64,000 nt of DNA from Utricularia gibba (taxonomy: Eukaryota; Streptophyta; Magnoliopsida; Lamiales; Lentibulariaceae): assembly GCA_002189035.1 (NCBI GenBank), contig NEEC01000010.1, positions 1,364,001 through 1,428,000 of the forward strand, given 5' to 3'. The notes beneath the pieces are model-generated. The model was not told where the DNA came from, searched no databases, and saw nothing but the letters and a program-made list of their open reading frames with translations. Each line of letters starts with the position of its first letter. Within the stretch, counting starts at the first letter, position 1. Below are positions 23,250 to 34,034 of this stretch, one piece after another. The translations under genes were made by a program, and so were the position numbers.

Positions 23250-25304
23250 TCCCTATGCATTCCCCCTTGCCAAACCAACAACAAACAATGAATACCAGAA
23301 ATATAAAGAAAAAAAAAGCTCCTGGCCACATTATAACAATAAAACTTCAGAAAAGACAATCGATTGTCCACCTGATCAACTAAACCAACATATAAACCAT
23401 GATCCGACCAATCTAATTGAATAGGCCGAACCTTACCACAGAAAACATAAGATCTATGAGCACAAGAAAATATCATGCCCTGAACTAAACGTAGATCTAC
23501 AATCTTGAGTGACTGAAGGGAAGTAAAAAGAGACAGATACATAAAAAAACAAAAAAAAAACTCCACGTTAAGATCCCAAATGAAAATAACACCCGATGCC
23601 AGAAGAACACATCATGTCAGAGAAGTGCAGTGATGGCAGAGTTTGCCGGTAGCCAAGCGAATGTCATACAGTACAAAAAATAATAAAGAACAACTTACTC
23701 CACCCCAGTTGATAATGCTGAAGAAACAAGACGGCAAGCCAACTTTTTGCATCTAAAAACAACAGTCAGGCCAACGAAGGACGACCATTGCCGACAGTTA
23801 CACAATATCGCCAGTAACTGTCATTCGCTTTAGACTTTTTTTCCAAAAGTAAAATCAACTTGAAAAAAAAGAAAGATCTCCCGCAAGGAGAAAAATAAAA
23901 CAAAAGAAAACCTCAGGAAGGGAATTCAAGTTCAACCGCATTCGCAAAATCGCCTCCTGACGAATTCATCAATCATTCATCCAAACAACAAGATCTCAGA
24001 AGCACGATAAGGACGTACAGAGGAGGAGGAGGAGGAAAAAGGAAATTACAGCAGCAACTAAATGCCACGAAAACGACCTCTCAAGTCTCATTCCAGATTT
24101 TACGTATCGGTAAAAAGACATTGGTATCGCATCAAACTTTACCGGCAGCTCTGCGGGGAGTGGCATCGCCGGAGATTGTCGAAGGAAGTTTCTTGCTTAA
24201 CCGGAGAAGAATCTCCCAAGGCCGATAAAAATGAGGATCCAACCTGTGGACGCAGCGCCCAATTCTGGAGCGGGTGCGATGCGGTTGCATTTATGAGGAG
24301 TGATGGAGGCAGTGCGGGCGCTTCTCTCGCATTTCAATTCTATATTTTATTCCCCAAAATTCAAGATGTGACGGATCAGATGGTAAACCTTGCCATAATT
24401 AGAGCATAATTATCATATCAAATCATGATTATAAAACTAAATATAGCTGTAATAACAGAAAGATCATAATTAAAAATGTGTTAGAGTGCGACAACAATAA
24501 AAATAATATAATCCATTTTCTCGAAAAATATAGTTGTTTTTTCAAAGAGTCAGTGTGGGGCCGAGGGTGGGCCCCAGGCCCGCCGTCGGTGGAGAGAGAT
24601 GAGTGAGTGGAGGGGGGTCTGCGGCTCGAAAAGAACTATTTTGTAGGAATTTTAGAAAATTATTTTGCGAGACGGAAGTTTTGATATATTGGGGTTTGGT
24701 CCCAAGAATTATTGAAAAGAGGGCATTGGTCCAAATATTAAAAATGAATAGTGACGCACACCAACTTTTTGGGATATGTATGTATTTGGCAATTGGCACC
24801 TTCAAAGTTGCTAATTACGTGCCGGTCCTCCCATTTTTCAATCCCACTCTCAAATCCTCTTGGTATGGTATAGTATTAGCATTTGATACCATTTTTATAA
24901 TATGATGACCAGTTTTGAAATAAGATGAAAACAATGGAGTGCTATTTTCCTCAGCTTTTCGATTTCTGGTAGCTGGAAAAGTTGTGAAATGTGTGTTCTT
25001 GAGAAGTGGCAGTGATGATATGAGGGGAGCACCGAAGCATTCAAGTGGCCGGCCACAACAACCCCCACGCACATGCAATGTTTTCTTCAGAAGGGCGCTG
25101 AGCTGAGGTGTATCCATCCTCCCAAACACAGCTTAGGTGATAAGCAGCTGCTGGATGGCATTCGGAGTGACTGACGAGTACGGCCTATTGGGCATATCGA
25201 TTTGAGGTGAATTTTCTACACTTTGACAGATAAAATGATGTACTGTTACTTTTATACATCAAAAGTTAAGACAAGTAGACATATGTATAAAAATGTTAAT
25301 CAGC
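23250..25304. other. Leader of the gar2-related gene and intergenic sequence
   Basis: The part next to 23250, to about 24060, is probably 5' UTR with one or more UTR introns and promoter. Beyond it, sequence to the tRNA shows no recognisable gene. A GC-rich patch lies at about 24555-24630. A plus-strand ORF of 100 codons at 24603 starts with a non-ATG codon and has no recognised features. Confidence 0.45.
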
Positions 25305-25310
25305 AAAAAA
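25305..25310 (-). terminator. Pol III terminator of tRNA-Val
   Basis: Six T's on the minus strand, ten bases past the discriminator base of the tRNA: the expected RNA polymerase III stop. Confidence 0.8.
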
Positions 25311-25320
25311 GGTCTTCAAG

Positions 25321-25394
25321 TGGCGTCGCCCGGACTCGAACCGGAGACCTTCAGTGTGTTAGACTGACGTGATAACCAACTACACCACGACACC
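25321..25394 (-). tRNA. tRNA-Val (AAC)
   Basis: The 74-base minus-strand sequence folds as a cloverleaf. The acceptor stem pairs GGTGTCG with CGACGCC (one G-T pair) with discriminator A. The anticodon stem TCAGT/ACTGA encloses the loop CTAACAC, with anticodon AAC at 25358-25360. The internal A box (TGGTGTAGTTGG) and B box (GGTTCGAGTCC) are present. There is no intron, and the genome does not encode CCA, as expected for a nuclear plant tRNA. Confidence 0.95.
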
Positions 25395-25515
25395 AGATAG
25401 TGTGAATGAAATGATCAACAGTTTAAACAACTGCCTTTCCAACCAACGAACAAGATCATAAGTCCCTTCCATCGTCACCGGACCAGTCATTCCAACTGGA
25501 AGAAAATCCGAATTG

Positions 25516-25602
25516 TTATGTCAAAACATCTTTCAAATGAATTCCCCATGCAAATGCTAGCTGAACTAATAGTTGATGTGGATCTGGTACTTCCCAATCC
25601 TT
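25516..25602 (-). pseudogene. TORTIFOLIA1/SPIRAL2-like gene fragment, distal C-terminal piece
   Basis: On the minus strand this reads KDWEVPDPHQLLVQLAFAWG and ends IHLKDVLT-stop (stop at 25516-25518). It matches the extreme C-terminus of TOR1/SPR2 microtubule-binding proteins, where EDWE is followed by a (P)DQLLVQLASAWGI block. It continues exactly the reading frame that breaks off at 28556, so it was separated from the rest of its exon by the hAT element between them. Confidence 0.85.
25595..25602. repeat. Target-site duplication, left copy
   Basis: CAATCCTT, to be compared with TAATCCTC at 28556-28563. The rejoined coding frame (GAG GAT TGG, Glu-Asp-Trp) implies the ancestral 8-mer CAATCCTC, so each copy has changed at one end base. 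Eight bases is the duplication size of hAT elements. Confidence 0.75.
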
Positions 25603-28555
25603 AGTGGTGTTGTACATGGATCGGGCATAAACCGGAAATGTATAGATATCGATGTGAATTTGAGGATATCCAATATGGTGGATTATCCAATTTTTCAAAA
25701 AATATGAATTGGATTGGTTTAAGGATTCTATGATCAAAAATCTGATTCGATCTGTATATATATATAAATTATAAATTCATTATTTTTTTTTTTTACACAA
25801 AACTAAATCCAAATGTCAAAGCCCGAATTCCAAAACCCTACATATTCTTCTCACACATTTCAATATCATGAACGGTTGTGCAGACTTCAATCATAGTATT
25901 TTCTTTATGTAGTCTTGACTCTTGATCAATATTCAACTAAAGCTCATGTCAATGACATGAGAAAATGAAGAGCAAGCAACTGAACAGCCACCATCTTCTT
26001 CAATGTCATCTTAAGCCCCTACTCAAAGTCAAAGTGATGGAATTGAAAATAAGCATTGTCTGGATGAAGTGAGTAAAGAAAAACCACAAGATATACAAAA
26101 ATCTTGGATTTGGGAGCATTTTAATATTATCGAAGGATTGACTCAAAATGAAAAAAGAGTAGCTTATGTATACTGTTACACAGTAATTCTTTGTCCTCTA
26201 GAATAGGTACTTCTTGTCTAATCAATCATTACAATAGGTGCAAAAGAAAAAAAATCATGGAAACACATTTGAAAAAAAGCAGAAAACTATTGAATTCAAA
26301 ATTACAGAAGGTAAGAGTTCTAAAGAGATGACCACACATTCCTTTGATCAAAACATTTGTAGGAAATCAATTGCTAGAATGATTATTGTGGATGAATTGC
26401 CCTTTAGAATAGTAATAAAATATGGGTTTATAGAGTTCTGTTATCAAATGAGACCATAATTTGCAATTCCTGCTCGTACTTTTATTGCTAAGGATTGCTA
26501 TAAATGCTTTTTGGAATTGAGAGAAAACTTGAAGGTATGTTTTCAGAAGTTATCTTCACATATTTACCTTACTACAGATACATGGACTTCTATTCAAAAT
26601 TTATGTTATATGTCTTTAACATTACATTATTAATTTTTGTCCAATCAATGGTCACACAGGTGAAAAAATAGCCATGTCTATAGAGAAATACTTGTTAGGA
26701 TGGAAAATTAGTAAGGTTTTTACAGTTACTATGGATAATGCTCGTGCTAATGATAGTGGTTTGATATATTTGCAAAAGAGGTTGAATAGTTAGAAGGGCA
26801 TTATTATAAATGGTGAGTATACGCACATGAGATGTGCTGTGCATATTTTGAACTTGATCGTGAAGGTTGGCTTGAAAAACTTTGAATGAATCTATTTGTA
26901 GAATTAGAAGTGCAATAAAATATGTCAGGTCATCACCTTCCCAAGCCTTAAAATTTAAGTCATGTATAGAGAAAAAGAGAATTCAATGTAAGAGTAGTGT
27001 TTGCTTAGATTTTAAAACTAGATGGAACTTGACATATTTGATATTAGAATCAACAGTAAAATTTGAGAAGGCTTTTGAATTGTTGGAAACAATTAATAAA
27101 AGCTAAATAGAAGAGCTGAATCCAAAGAATTCCAATGATGATAAATATCAAGACAAACATATTGATATTGGAAAAAAAATATATAAAATAAAAGATGTAC
27201 CTATATAGGTTGATTGGAAAAATACAAATAAATTATTATTATTTTTGAAAGTTTTTTATAAAACTACTCTAAAGCTTTCAAGATCATTTTATGTCATTGG
27301 AAATGATTATATGAAAGAAGTCTATGGGATTGGATTTTTTCTTTCCAAAATGTGTGGTAATCATGACAAGGATATTACTTCTATGACATCAAGAATGAAA
27401 AAAAACATGACAAATATTGGGGGGACATTGATCGTATCAATATCCTTATTTTTGTTGTTACTATTCTTGATCTAAGATACAAATTGATCTATGCAAACTT
27501 GATTATTGATAACACATATGATAAAGAGGCTACTACGATTTTGAAAGAAAAGGTGAATTATGTTTTTCACGCCATGTTTGATATTTATTCTATTCCTTTC
27601 TTTAATGCTTAACAAACAAAAAGTCAAGTTGAAGAAAGATTCATTATGGATATTGATAATATCTTTAGAGAAGGTATTTTATTTATTTATATAAACATAT
27701 TATTGTTTATTCTTTCTCTCAATGTGGTGATATTTGAAGTTTTGATATAGGTGATTACATGAATACAATGTTTAACGATCAGCTTGGAGAGTTTGACAGT
27801 ACTAGAAATAAATCTAAATTTGACATATATTTATTAGAGGTGATGGCTAATCAAAATGCTAAAGATTTCAACATATTAGAATGGTGAAAATCAAATGCCT
27901 CAAGATATCTCATACTTGCTACCATAGATATGTGATGGCTATACCGGTCTCTACGGTAGCTTTAGAATTTTCCTTTAGCATAGGAGGTCGTGTTCTTGAT
28001 CCTTTTCGAAGCTCTTTAGGTCCAAAGATGGTAGAAGTTCTTGACGTGCACAAGATTGGATGAAAAAAGATCACAAGATTATCAACAATGAAGAAATTTA
28101 GAAGAGATGGAAAGCTAGAAAAAAAAAACAAGTTAAATTTTTATACTTTTATGCAATGATTTTTTTTTTAATTTTTTCATTTGAAACTCATTTTGTTTTC
28201 TAAATTAAATTTGCATAAATTGGTAGTGAAGAACATCATGTTATCAACATTGATGTTATTATGTTTTTTGATGATATTTTGATTTTGTAATCATTTACTT
28301 TAAATGAGTGTTTTGTCATTGAAAATTAACATATTATAACATTTTACATTGTTTATCATAAGAAAAATGGTTAATATTCAGTAATAATTTTTCTTATAAT
28401 TTTTTAGATGCAAATCGGTTTGATACATGAATTCCAAACCGATCCAATCCGATATATGCAGTTTGAATTACTGATTGCAATTCTAATGATCCGTAATATG
28501 CAGATCGATTTGGAATTTAGGGCAATGGATCGGATATCCGATCCGTGCACAGCCA
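25603..28555 (+). mobile_element. Decayed hAT-family DNA transposon (BED-finger, RICESLEEPER-like)
   Basis: A 2.95-kb element between an 8-bp target duplication. The ends form imperfect inverted repeats: TGGTGTTGTACATGGATCGG at the left, TGGCTGTGCACGGATCGG read inward from the right. The right subterminal region is rich in CGGAT/ATCCG motifs, as in many plant hAT elements. Inside is a plus-strand transposase relic (listed separately) broken by several stops. The end base pairs differ from each other, so terminal decay or an error of a base or two in the boundaries is possible. The element is non-autonomous now. Confidence 0.85.
26100..28065 (+). pseudogene. hAT transposase pseudogene
   Basis: Family motifs appear in order but in changing frames. 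A BED-finger-like start (SWIWEHFNIIEGLTQNEKR) lies near 26104-26160. TTDTWTS is near 26575. TVTMDNARAND, the second acidic catalytic block, is near 26720-26755. MRCAVHILNLIVK is near 26830-26868. A stretch RIRSAIKYVRSSPSQALKFK starts near 26900. The hAT C-terminal dimerisation block, AIPVSTVALEFSFSIGGRV, is near 27937-27995. Several in-frame stop codons and frame changes separate them, for example after WLKNFE near 26885. No intact ORF longer than 80 codons remains, so it cannot encode a working transposase. Confidence 0.85.
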
Positions 28556-28563
28556 TAATCCTC
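28556..28563. repeat. Target-site duplication, right copy
   Basis: TAATCCTC, partner of the copy at 25595-25602. On the minus strand it reads GAGGATTA inside the TOR1-like codons for Glu-Asp, the point where the coding exon is interrupted. Confidence 0.75.
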
Positions 28564-29490
28564 AGGAAGTTCAAGTGAGGAAGATGAATCATGCAAATTC
28601 AACAAAATGTCCCTTTTGACTTCCATGGAGATGCCAACTGCATCACGGCCATTTTCAATCACAATATCCGCAAGGTGAGAGGGGCGGAAAAAATAAACAG
28701 AATAGCAAAAGTAACATGAAATCACGTTAAAAACAACTGCATCACATACCTGTTGAACCCAACACAAACATGTATCAAATGAATTCTGGTGCATGAGTAA
28801 TTGTGAAATGGCACCTATTACTTCACTAGCTATCTCATGCGACAGCTGATCCATAACTGGGAATGATCTGTCCATAAGCTTCACCAGCAATGCATCGTCT
28901 CCGATTGACAAAACCTGAGCAAAAGCAGAATCAAGCTCACCAGCATGTAGTGCATCCATTGAATTGCTCCAAGCATTCCAAACTGGGTTACGATCTTGAA
29001 TGGATCCATCATCCCCTAATGCTTCAGCTGTCATTTCAGGAATCCCCACTCGAGCAACTTGACCCACACCTCTGTCTTCACCAGCAACTCGGATGGCTTC
29101 CAAGGTTGCTTCATCTTTTGATGCTTGCCATACACTTGTTGCAGAAGGTCCCTCACCAAACCTGATTGGCCCTCCTCCCTTTTCACATGACCTTTTTCTG
29201 CAAGCATGATCAGCCTCATTCTCAGGGTCTCCAGGCCTGATATCTACAACAGCACCACTTCTCCTTGAGCCTGTAGTGCCGTTTCTCCCATATGCATGGA
29301 AATCCCAAGAGTTTGATGCATCAGGTCTCCAACAAGAACCCCTAGAGAACCTCTCACCAAAGTTGATGTGGTTATCATTGCGTCTTCCAAACTTGGAACT
29401 GGGAAAATCAGGAAAGCAATTATGCCTGCTGAGGTACCTACTCGAAGATCCATAAACAGCAGCTGAAGAATCGCTGTTAACTCTCTTACT
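28564..29490 (-). pseudogene. TORTIFOLIA1/SPIRAL2-like gene fragment, main terminal-exon piece
   Basis: TOR1/SPR2 proteins bind microtubules and control their dynamics and organ twisting. The open stretch contains C-terminal family blocks: SSKFGRRNDNHINFGERFS, GGPIRFGEGPSATSVWQASK, DEATLEAIRVAGEDRGVGQV, RVGIPEMTAEALGDD, DALHAGELDSAFAQVLSIGD and DQLSHEIASEVIGAI, then after an intron IVIENGRDAVGISMEVKRDI. The N-terminal HEAT-repeat exons are absent: upstream is AT-rich sequence, then the 3' end of LARP6 on the same strand. The intron (28675-28750) has a good GTATGT donor, but its acceptor reads AC instead of AG. The exon is then cut by the hAT element and continues at 25602. A gene remnant, not a functional gene. 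Confidence 0.85.
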
Positions 29491-30361
29491 AGATGAAACA
29501 GATGTAATTAGTAATAAAATCAATAGTGTTTTAAAAATTATTTTTGAAAAAATTGTATTGAATTAATAAATTAGAAAAAATTACGATACAAACACCTTAA
29601 GTTTTAGTTGTATTGTTGCATCTCATATTATTTAAATCATGTAATGAAGATTTAAATGATTTTCAAAATTTTTAAAAAATAAATTAGTTCACAAATGCTG
29701 TAAATCAACTCTAATTTCGCATCTAATAAAATTTTATATTAGAATTTTTCACATTCATATATGAAGTTTGATGAATCGAAATTCATTGTTAATGTTATAT
29801 TACATTCGTGTCTCATGATTTTTGGATCAATGAAGTTAAAACTATTATAAAAAGAAATGGAAATTATGAATACTATTTATAATGATATATTTTGATTATA
29901 ACGTTATGATCAAAATAAATTAGTTTTGATAATATAAAGTATTAAATATGTAATTTAATAAATTTTTAAAAAATGTTTACAAAAAAAATAAATTAAAATA
30001 TCTGTAATACAATTTTAATTGCAGCTTAAATGCTGCCAACAAACTCCAATACTTTTAATTTGTATTCATTAAAAGTAAAAATAAGTTACATTCTATATAT
30101 AAACTATTTTAATTTTTTAAAAAATTTTCTGAAATCAACGAATTCAGGGGCTATTGAATTTCTGAGTATACGTACTATGGATGGGCATGTTCACTGTGAA
30201 ACAGAAGCACCACAAACCAACGCAGAGGAGACCAATATCAACTATCAAGGGGCGGATTTCGTTCGTTCATTCAAAACATGGATGGGCATGTTCCCAGGCA
30301 CTGAAACGCATTGGATCACCTCCGGAGGTTTATAGGAGAAAAGACAAGCGATGTTCTTCTC
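29491..30361. other. AT-rich spacer and LARP6 3' flank
   Basis: 29491-30130 is very AT-rich and holds no recognisable exon, although the TOR1-like fragment would need upstream exons here. 30130-30361 is probably the LARP6 3' UTR. Plus-strand ORFs at 30030-30480 are not recognisable. Confidence 0.5.
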
Positions 30362-33241
30362 TCAGCAGCTACCTGAAGGCAGGTGCTGTCCCCTTCCCAT
30401 TGCAAATCCTCTGGTTCCATCGGGCATTCTCGGCCCAGGTGGTGGTTTTGAAGGCTCAGGAGCAACACCTAGAGGAACAGTAAAACTGAGTAAGGGTCCA
30501 GGTGGAATTGTAGATGAGTAAGAACACAATCACCATGACTGTTTGCGTGATGATAGTTCAGTCTCCTCCCACGCCCTCGAGCTTTTTGCTCATTTTTGTC
30601 TTTCGGGTGCTGCATTATGTTTTTCTGCTTCGTCTCATTCTCGTCCTGAAATCATCAGAAGCATAAAGTGCATCACGTGGCAAATTCTGCAAACGTGGAT
30701 GGACACCGGCATTGCTAGTAACTTTTTCGGAATGAATAAATACCTCAACGCCATGTGGATCACCGTGCTGGATCGATGTATCGCAGTTCTCATCCTCCCC
30801 AGCTATGTCAGATTTCTGAGCTCTATTGCTAACTTTCCCCGGATCCAACTTCTTTGAAGTTTTTTTCTTATGATCGTTGGCTGGAATAGCACTCTGGAAA
30901 AACGCACATCAGTGCTCTGCCAGAGATGAAAGAATGCATAGAAAATGAGATAAGTATGAATACCGGTTTCTTAAGAAGCTTAACCCTTAACCCATATCGC
31001 CAATCTTGTTCATTGTTTAGCGTGGCAGCCTGTATCAAATTACAAATTATCATCAAAGGGATAAGAGAGATACTCAAAGTACAGTGTGGGATGGTATGCC
31101 AAAAGCAGGACATTTAAAGCTTACAGCTTTCTTTGCAGCCTCCACGTTTTCATATTCCACAAGGGCATGCAACTTCAAAGATGAAGAAAAGAAGAGTAAA
31201 GAAAATGGCTTTGATTCTGAAAGACAATGCAACCATAGGACACACACACACACACACACAAAAAAAAAAAGAAAAGAAAAAAACTACACATCCTCCCCAA
31301 GGGATCAACTCTATTCACCCTTAAAGCCGACAAGACGCTCAACTCTCAATGCTTCCTTACCCACAGTGATTACCATTCGATGAGTATTAAGTTATTATAC
31401 ATTAGCAATATTCTGCTACTTCAGTACAATTCATGAGGCATACACAAAGTGCAAAGTTCATGTTAAACACTTGGCGCAATCATGCTTAAAACCTGAACAT
31501 TTTCTCTCTTGATGATATGTATCAACGTTCATCTAAAAGCTCACATATGCTTGATATTCTTGAAAATCAAAGCTTAAAATCATGTTCCCCAGGTACCAGA
31601 ATATCATAACCTTATGATAACATTCTATCTTCCAGCTTGCGCATGTTATACAACAGAAATGCGTAACTTTCTTTCCTGTCATTCTTTTCAAGATAAATAA
31701 AAAGTCACTGAGACTAGATGAAAAATATAACCTTTGCGAAATCCCCACAATGTGAAGCTACCCTGCTACTCAGGGTTCCCCATTTCCACAACTAACAAAA
31801 ATTAGGAAAGTTGGATAAGTTGGGGTATACCTTCCCACTTAGAAGCTTCTCAGCAACTGTGAGCATTTGTGACTCTTTACCATCATGCGGGGTTCGCACG
31901 GTAATTTGTTTAATTCTGAAGCGTGCAAGTAAAATTTAGAAGGCAGTAAACTTGAATAACAACATAAAAAGCCACCTACTTTCCAGCTTCACTGAAAATT
32001 CTTTCAAGGTTCTCCAATGAATGATTTTCTGGTAGATTCTCCACCAATACAGTGCAGGCCTAAAAAGTGATGCAGGATTTTCAATTTTACTAGCACTACT
32101 TTCTTCATTGAAATACTGATGTTATGAAAATATACAGATTCAAACCTGAGCATCTTTAGCATCTGTTAATGACAGCGGATGAAGCCGTTTAACACCTTCC
32201 CCATCAGAGCTAACAACCTGCAGAAATTATCTTGGCGGCTTTAAGCATAAGCAAAGTAGAGTAAATAAGCAATGGCATCAATAGGTTTGCACTCTAAGAA
32301 ACTGACCACTTTGGGGGTCAAAGAAAAGAACACTGGGAAACTTAAAAAATACTAGCAATGGGACCATTTGAGCCACTTACAAGAAACATTGATTCCCTCA
32401 ATGCAGCAACGATTACAGACGGGTCTTTTGTGAGTTTCTTCATTTTTCTAAAAGATGCAATGATTCCAATGGGAACTGAAAATAGAGCAATAAATATAAA
32501 TTAACAAGGGTGAAAGATCTACCCAACTAAATACATCATCAGAGTCTCATATGCATCCAAATAAGGCTTGGTAAAAGTCAGATGGAAAGGAAAGGGCAGT
32601 ATAGTTTCGGAATGGGAATCACTCACCAAATCCATCACTGTTGGCCATTATATGCTTCAGTAGAAAACTGTCCTTCGGCAAATTTTCATCACTGAAGTAA
32701 TACTCCACCTGAAAAAACAACAGGAAAAAATGATTTACAAAATTATCAACTCAAAATAGAAAAAACACATTACATGAGAACCCCGCCGAAACGCTCCAAA
32801 CAATGAGTCATGAAGATCAAGATCAACCAAGAATAACTTAAACGCACAGTGACGACCAGAACGCTCCTACAACAGTTCTGTACCAGCCGATGTTGAGATA
32901 TTTTTTTCAAACGGTTATGCATGTAACATGTTTGCATACAACCCACGATGAAGGATTCAAGAAAAAAAAAACATGAACAGATAGAAAACAAGAATGAAGA
33001 GTTCGAAGCTGACACGCCAGTTAATTTTAAAATGCAAAAAAACACACATGCGCTTCAAGAAACCACAACGCGCGTTAATTTTCGGAGCCCTAGTCCCTAA
33101 ACTCGCAAGAAATCGAAAAGGCAAAAAAGAAAAAGAAAATAAAAAAACCTGTTTGATAATTTTTTGACGGAGATCCTCCAACGCTGTAGCCGGCGGCGAA
33201 GGAGCGCAAGGAATCCGGTCTCCAGATTCTTCGGATTCCAT
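30362..33241 (-). CDS. LARP6A: La-related protein 6, LARP6A-like (with one apparent 1-nt frameshift)
   Basis: RNA-binding protein with a La module. Exons 33149-33241, 32627-32708, 32381-32475, 32146-32217, 31980-32059, 31831-31915, 31125-31172, 30964-31029, 30744-30893, 30362-30645; about 351 residues after correction. The La motif is at about residues 18-100 (IIKQVEYYFSDENLPKD, PIGIIASFRKMKKLT, VIVAALRESMFL). An RRM-like domain follows (CTVLVENLPENHSLENLERI through LHALVEYENVEAAKKA and WRYGLRVKLLKK). The tail is basic (KARGRGRR) and ends with PPPGPRMPDGTRGF, the LARP6 C-terminal block. Only about 17 residues precede the La motif, so there is no room for the N-terminal PABP-binding PAM2 motif of LARP6B/C. 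In the last exon one base is missing near 30515-30523, between HGDCVL and SSTIPPGP. A CA repeat lies in the intron at 31241-31260. Confidence 0.88.
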
Positions 33242-34034
33242 CTTGGAGGAGGAGAGCAAAGAAGATCAACTACAGCACTGCGAGAAGGTCAATCGACAAC
33301 ACCGCAGTGTTTCATCGTTCTCCAGTTCTCTCAGGAAGCCGCCTCTAATGCAGACGTTTATATAGGTCTCCCTTTTGGACCAGGCGGTCAAACACTAACG
33401 AAACCAGCTGCTCTGCCTGTGTTGGCACAGAGTTTTCAAAGGGACCCGCCAAACAAAGTAATTAAATAAAGTGTTTTTTTAGTGCATAAGATTGATTTGA
33501 AAAAATTATCGTCAGTTGACCATGATTTCTTAATGACTATATTACCCTTCATCGCATACTAAATTCCACCAGCTACTTGATGTTCATGTGATTCACTAAC
33601 CACAGACAGTTAACTCATATTCTTTCATTTTTTCTAGTGGATTATAAATATTTACAATAAATAAAAGAATTATTTAAATTTAATATTTTAAAATCTTAAA
33701 AAAAAATTACTATTTATAAAAATTATTGAATTGAATTTTAAAAATCATGGGTTCAAATTTCAAAATGAACATATAACAAGATAAAATGATCAGACCTTAT
33801 AATTTACAATGTTAGTGTCTCACAGTTACACCTTCAAGTTAGTGCTCGTTTTCAAGATCATGATTTCAAATCCTCAAAAGTTATCTTCTAAACTCATTAA
33901 CTATATCAATTCATGTGTTCGCGAATGACAACATATAATAAGCTAGAAAACGCATTGCACCAGACGTACCTTAGCGTAAGATCCGACAATCACCTGGTTG
34001 GGTTAGTACTTTGGACCTGCAGTGTGTCCTGCTC
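33242..34034. other. LARP6 promoter and MSH5 3' flank
   Basis: The LARP6 leader and promoter occupy the left part. The AT-rich right part includes the MSH5 3' UTR. No further gene is recognised; the plus-strand ORFs here are antisense shadows. Confidence 0.5.

Noticed and set aside
24603-24905. 100-codon plus-strand ORF with hydrophobic stretches
   Set aside because: Starts with a non-ATG codon, has no recognised motif and no promoter; most likely chance.
31200-31275. CA repeat followed by an A run, considered as a retroposon tail
   Set aside because: No duplicated flanks and no upstream SINE or LINE body; it is a simple microsatellite in a LARP6 intron.
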